Below, piece by piece: positions 60,291-64,000 of a DNA stretch of 64,000 bases; position 1 is the stretch's first letter; each line of letters opens with the position of its first letter. The stretch lies in the NCBI RefSeq assembly GCF_910596095.1, contig NC_056535.1, positions 3,877,001-3,941,000 on the forward strand, written 5' to 3'. Both the position numbers and the translations under genes were made by a program. Source of the DNA: Thunnus maccoyii. Lineage: Eukaryota; Chordata; Actinopteri; Scombriformes; Scombridae. The notes beneath the pieces are model-generated. The model was given only the letters and a program-made list of their open reading frames with translations. It did not search any database and was not told where the DNA came from.

Positions 60291-60291
60291 C

Positions 60292-60803
60292 TTAAAGCTG
60301 CACTATACAATATTTTACTGTTTTTACATTAACAATGGAAAAAATGACAACATGTCATCTAAAAGATGGCACTTGTAATAACAGACTCACCACCCAACTC
60401 TGAAATTGGGTGGTGAGGAGCATTTTAGTGTCTTTTAGCTCATTGTTTTGGTTTTAAAACTTTACTGTTTAGTTCACTCTCACCGCTCTAATCAACCTTG
60501 TTCCCAGCAGCAGCGGGGGGCTGTATTCACTGGAAAAGCTCTGATAAACTCACTGTACACTACCTGCACAGTATGAGATGGCAGACTAAGCAACTAGCTG
60601 ATGAACACATTGGAGCACTTAGAAGCGTAAGAGCTTCTTTCCCTCTGGAGCTGGTGGAGACCAAAACAGAGATAAAAGGAGAGGGAATATTGGATTTATA
60701 TTTTTTGGATTAACAAAAACACAAATGAAAATGAATGCAAATGTTGCTCTGTGTTTGCTGAATGTGTAAATACGCAACAGTTGCTGACATATTCACTTTA
60801 TAA
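60292..60803 (+). repeat. Dispersed repeat, copy B
   Basis: Partner of 19057-19525 on the same strand: TTAAAGCTGCACTATACAAT, CATTAACAATGGA, CCCAGCAGCAGCGG, TGTACACTACC, GCTGGTGGAGACCAAAACAG and AATATTGGATTTATA occur in the same order. Confidence 0.7.
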
Positions 60804-60809
60804 GGTGAA

Positions 60810-63340
60810 AATATGTCAGAGTTGTGTTTACACATTGTTGCGCTGCCCCCGAGTGGCCAAACCAAACCACATAATTCTTTATTAGGTCACTGCAGTTTAA
60901 GTTTCTTTGGTGTGTGTGAGGGAGTTTCTGTTTAAGGGTCAAAGGTTTCATATCTTGTTCAGATTGTGAAATGATCCACTGATTTTGGGCAAAATAAGTA
61001 CATTTGATTTGACTTTGCTTAAAATATGCTGCCAATTTTGTTTTAAAAATCTTGCAGATTCCCAATGTTACTGGTGATCAATTTTGACAGTGGTGGTTCA
61101 CCCCAGAAGCAAGGCTTTCCTTTCACAGCCACAGACACCAGACCAGACTCAGTCACATACTGTATGGCAGATCACGTTTTGAAAAACCTGCAAGGCCTCA
61201 GTGGACTTTTTGTCACCTCTGTTACGTCTGCTACACACTCCTGAGAATCAGCAGCAGACAGGAAACCTGAGCTTTGTTTTCCTCTCTGAGTTCTGGGTGT
61301 GCTTACACTACCTGCGCAGGACCTCGCCGCATGTTATCTTTACGTCCAATCACCTGTCTGTTTTCACGTATGCATTGCTTCAGTTAGGAAACTATTCTGC
61401 TCACATTCATCAAGCACATATCTTTATGAGCTTCATGAGGAATTACTGAGATAAGGCACGCTCATATTGTAAATGTGCATGACTCTGGAGTTTGCACCAA
61501 AACTGCATGCTTCAACAGCCTCTGTGATAGAGCTCTTAATCACTGTGGAAGGAAGTTTTTTTCTGCCCTGATATTGAATGCTGAAGCAATCTTTTTTTCA
61601 CATTCAGAACCTGCTCTGCATAAAAAGTCTTTTGATTTGTCAGTTTTGAGGTTCACCATAAGGTCACTACAATGGCACAGCCTTATAAACTTTAGAAACT
61701 AGGAGATTAGCACAATAATGATGACTGCAAGGCTTAGTCATTCGCGCTGGCAACATTAGCCCAGGATTTGATCAGTGAACTTGGAGCTCTCTGTTGTGTT
61801 GCTTTAAAACGACAAGTTTCAACAAGCGACAAGACATGGATTCTAAAAGGAAAAAAAGACATCAGCTCACTTCTGTGCCAAATGTCATGCTTTGAAAGTC
61901 GAGGCAGCCCTGACTACTAGTTGTCTGTGAACATTGTGCAGTTCTTGTGTTGGTCCGTGTGACATATTAAAAGCCAGATTGCATGTCAGCTGTCAGGGTA
62001 ATGATACTGTAGGGAAGACAATAGCGACAACACTACTGTACCTGTGGGTTTGGTGACCTTTCATCTTTCTGCAGCCTCTGATGTTCAGACAAAGTCTGGC
62101 AGCGGTAAAAAGGGAGACAGACATCAAAACCCTCTGAAGATCTGTAATGCAATTATACTCTGCAACTTTTTTCAGGCTGAAAGAGATTCCCTTGTGGGCC
62201 TCTGTCCTTGAAACCTGCAACTAGTGCTGGTGGGATGCAGACCTGTCAACTCTTCTGTTTTTCCCGGGTTTCTCCCGTATTTTCCCCCTCTCCCACTGTG
62301 CTCCTGTTTCGTAATTTTCCTGTAAATATCCTGTATTTCCCTTTTTTATTTTTACAGTTATACACAGGGCCATAGTGGAGACTAAACGCATGTAAACACC
62401 ACTTAACCACCTCTCAAATTCTGAAACAGCACTTATGCAAACTTGCAGCACTCTACAGCTATTAGTGACTCAGACCGGCTTCCCTCTTTTCTAGGAGCAC
62501 TCTTTTTGTTTTTGATTGAAAAGATTGATTGAAAGAAAAAGTTTAAGGAGGAAAAAGAAATGTATAGAAGCAGCCCAGGTATCAGGTGATGGAGAGACAT
62601 GAACACATTCAAAGCAGGAAAACTGTAAGGAACTTACACCTGTATCTAGATAAATTACTGTTCTGGTAAATATTTTTGAAAGCACAATCTCTTATCCAAA
62701 TGTAAACTAAAGGGCATCCCCACTAACAAAAGCCAAAGCACAAGATTGAAACCTGCTATAAAAGGATTTGCAGAGCTTTTAATACAAGTACTAACACTAC
62801 ACAACAACTCTAGCCAACAAAAAATAACAATAATAAAATTTCTGTGTAAATATTTACATACCTGGGAGACTATTTTCTCATTCCTGACAAATGCATGTTA
62901 GGAATCAACCACGCGTTTTGCAAGGTGTGTAGGTGGACTTTAGTGTTTGTCATGGTGGGAAAAACAATGTTAGCCGGCACGCTAGGACTGTTAAACATAA
63001 GTGTGCCCAAGAAGCCACAAAGAACACATCAACCGTCCATCCGATTACAGCAGGGCAGGCAGTAAAGGCACCTGGTGATTAGATCTCTGGAGCTGAGAGA
63101 GGAAACCCTTTATAATGTAAAAACTATGGTCAGATGGGGACCTGGGAAATCTGCCTTCTTTTCAAAGCCCAATGTTGACAGGTATGGTGGGTGTACTGTT
63201 TGTAATTGTTTAAAGAGCAATTACATAAATCTTTTAAGGGGAGCAGGAAGCTTTTACTATTTAACCCACCAACTGGATTTTTCAGCCCAGTATCCCTGGG
63301 AATGATGTCCTTGTCCGACAATTCTGTACCTCACAGTTTA
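60810..63340. other. Spacer without recognised feature
   Basis: AT-rich DNA with short unsupported frames. No further gene is evident before the inverted-repeat element at 63349. Confidence 0.45.
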
Positions 63341-63348
63341 CAACTACA

Positions 63349-63823
63349 GACTGTGTATAAATATGGACGACATGTCTCCACCTCCTAATGCTATGCAAAA
63401 GTGAAGCCAAAATATCTCCTTCCGGGAGCTACCATTTTGCTTGTGTGATGTTATTTGGAGCAGAGTCGGGCAGCCTGTGACAGCCTGTGGGACACGCCCC
63501 CTCAGCCGTCCCGCCACCTGACGGAGGTTTGAGAGCGGCTGTCACAGCTGTCAAACATGATATTGTCAAATAACTAATTAAAAACAAACATATCACAAAA
63601 ATGAGCACTTGAGCAAATGTCAGCGTGATAAGAACAACTTAAAATGACAGAAACCGTCTTTAGTAAAAATGTATTTGATGTGCACTTTGATATTTTAGTT
63701 TGGCTCATGTCCCATCAACATGGTGAGGGCGGGACTTATGACCTATACTGCAGCCAGCCACTGGGGGGATGTTTTGGCTTCACTTTTGGGGGGCTGTCAT
63801 GACATCCATATTTATATACAGTC
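63349..63823. mobile_element. Inverted-repeat (MITE-like) element
   Basis: 475 bp bounded by GACTGTGTATAAATATGGAC and, inward from the right, GACTGTATATAAATATGGAT, which match at 18 of 20 positions. Internal AAGTGAAGCCAAAATAT (63401-63417) recurs inverted as TTTTGGCTTCACTTTTGG (63772-63789), so the inverted repeats are long. No coding frame. A very frequent type in fish genomes; superfamily not assigned. Confidence 0.8.
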
Positions 63824-64000
63824 AATGTTTAGCAGCGCAGGCCATCGTGTGTCCTTTATGTAGTGAGTGGGAAAATAAGTGTGGAGGGGGTAGTGGATGG
63901 GTGTATAGTGTGCCTGACTTTCATACAGGTGAGTGGAGTTTGTATCCTGTCACAGACCTGCAATTGATAAGTGTTTTTGTAGCCAAAACCTAACCATAGT

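Overview
The window looks like nuclear DNA of a ray-finned (teleost, probably percomorph) fish. It has intron-rich vertebrate developmental genes with long non-coding spacers, and it is littered with fish-type repeats: hAT and Tc1-like DNA transposon remnants, tRNA-derived SINEs, a decayed Ty3/Gypsy element and many short inverted-repeat elements. I see no bacterial genes, CRISPR array, rRNA or ordinary tRNA gene.

Four loci can be rebuilt from the sequence. (1) barx1, minus strand, 997-3851: four coding exons, 248 residues, complete homeodomain. (2) ptpdc1, plus strand, 15066-23972: nine coding exons giving 705 residues with an intact PTP signature, plus an alternative first coding exon at about 17199-17460 that fits the same splice phase. 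(3) A let-7a/let-7f microRNA cluster at 30705-30993, inside the last exon of what looks like a spliced host transcript whose first exon ends at 27411. (4) wnt7a, plus strand, 34452-46692: four coding exons, 349 residues, all key Wnt residues present.

Layout: 1-4400 barx1 and its CpG-rich upstream region; 4400-15000 spacer with a non-autonomous hAT element (exact 8-bp target duplication), other repeats and one candidate small two-exon gene near 9750-10499; 15000-24000 ptpdc1; 25000-25700 a SINE and a Tc1-like transposase fragment; 27290-31000 let-7 host transcript with a 21-bp minisatellite in its intron; 33700-46700 wnt7a, with the Gypsy remnant inside intron 3; 46700-64000 a gene-poor tail with a three-level nested repeat (48581-49488), a 3.5-kb hAT element with a broken DUF4371-type transposase (54421-57961) and an inverted-repeat element (63349-63823).

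The genes do not form one pathway. barx1 is a transcription factor, ptpdc1 a phosphatase linked to cilia and the cell cycle, let-7 a differentiation microRNA and wnt7a a secreted signal. The gene order is the notable part. Human BARX1, PTPDC1 and let-7a-1/f-1/d lie together on chromosome 9, while WNT7B lies beside let-7a-3/let-7b on chromosome 22. Here one block holds both neighbourhoods, as expected for an ancestral barx-ptpdc1-let-7-wnt7 block that whole-genome duplication and loss later split. I found no convincing new multi-gene system. The best leads are a 25-codon reading frame spliced into the let-7 host RNA, the two-exon candidate near 9.9 kb, and several well-delimited mobile elements.
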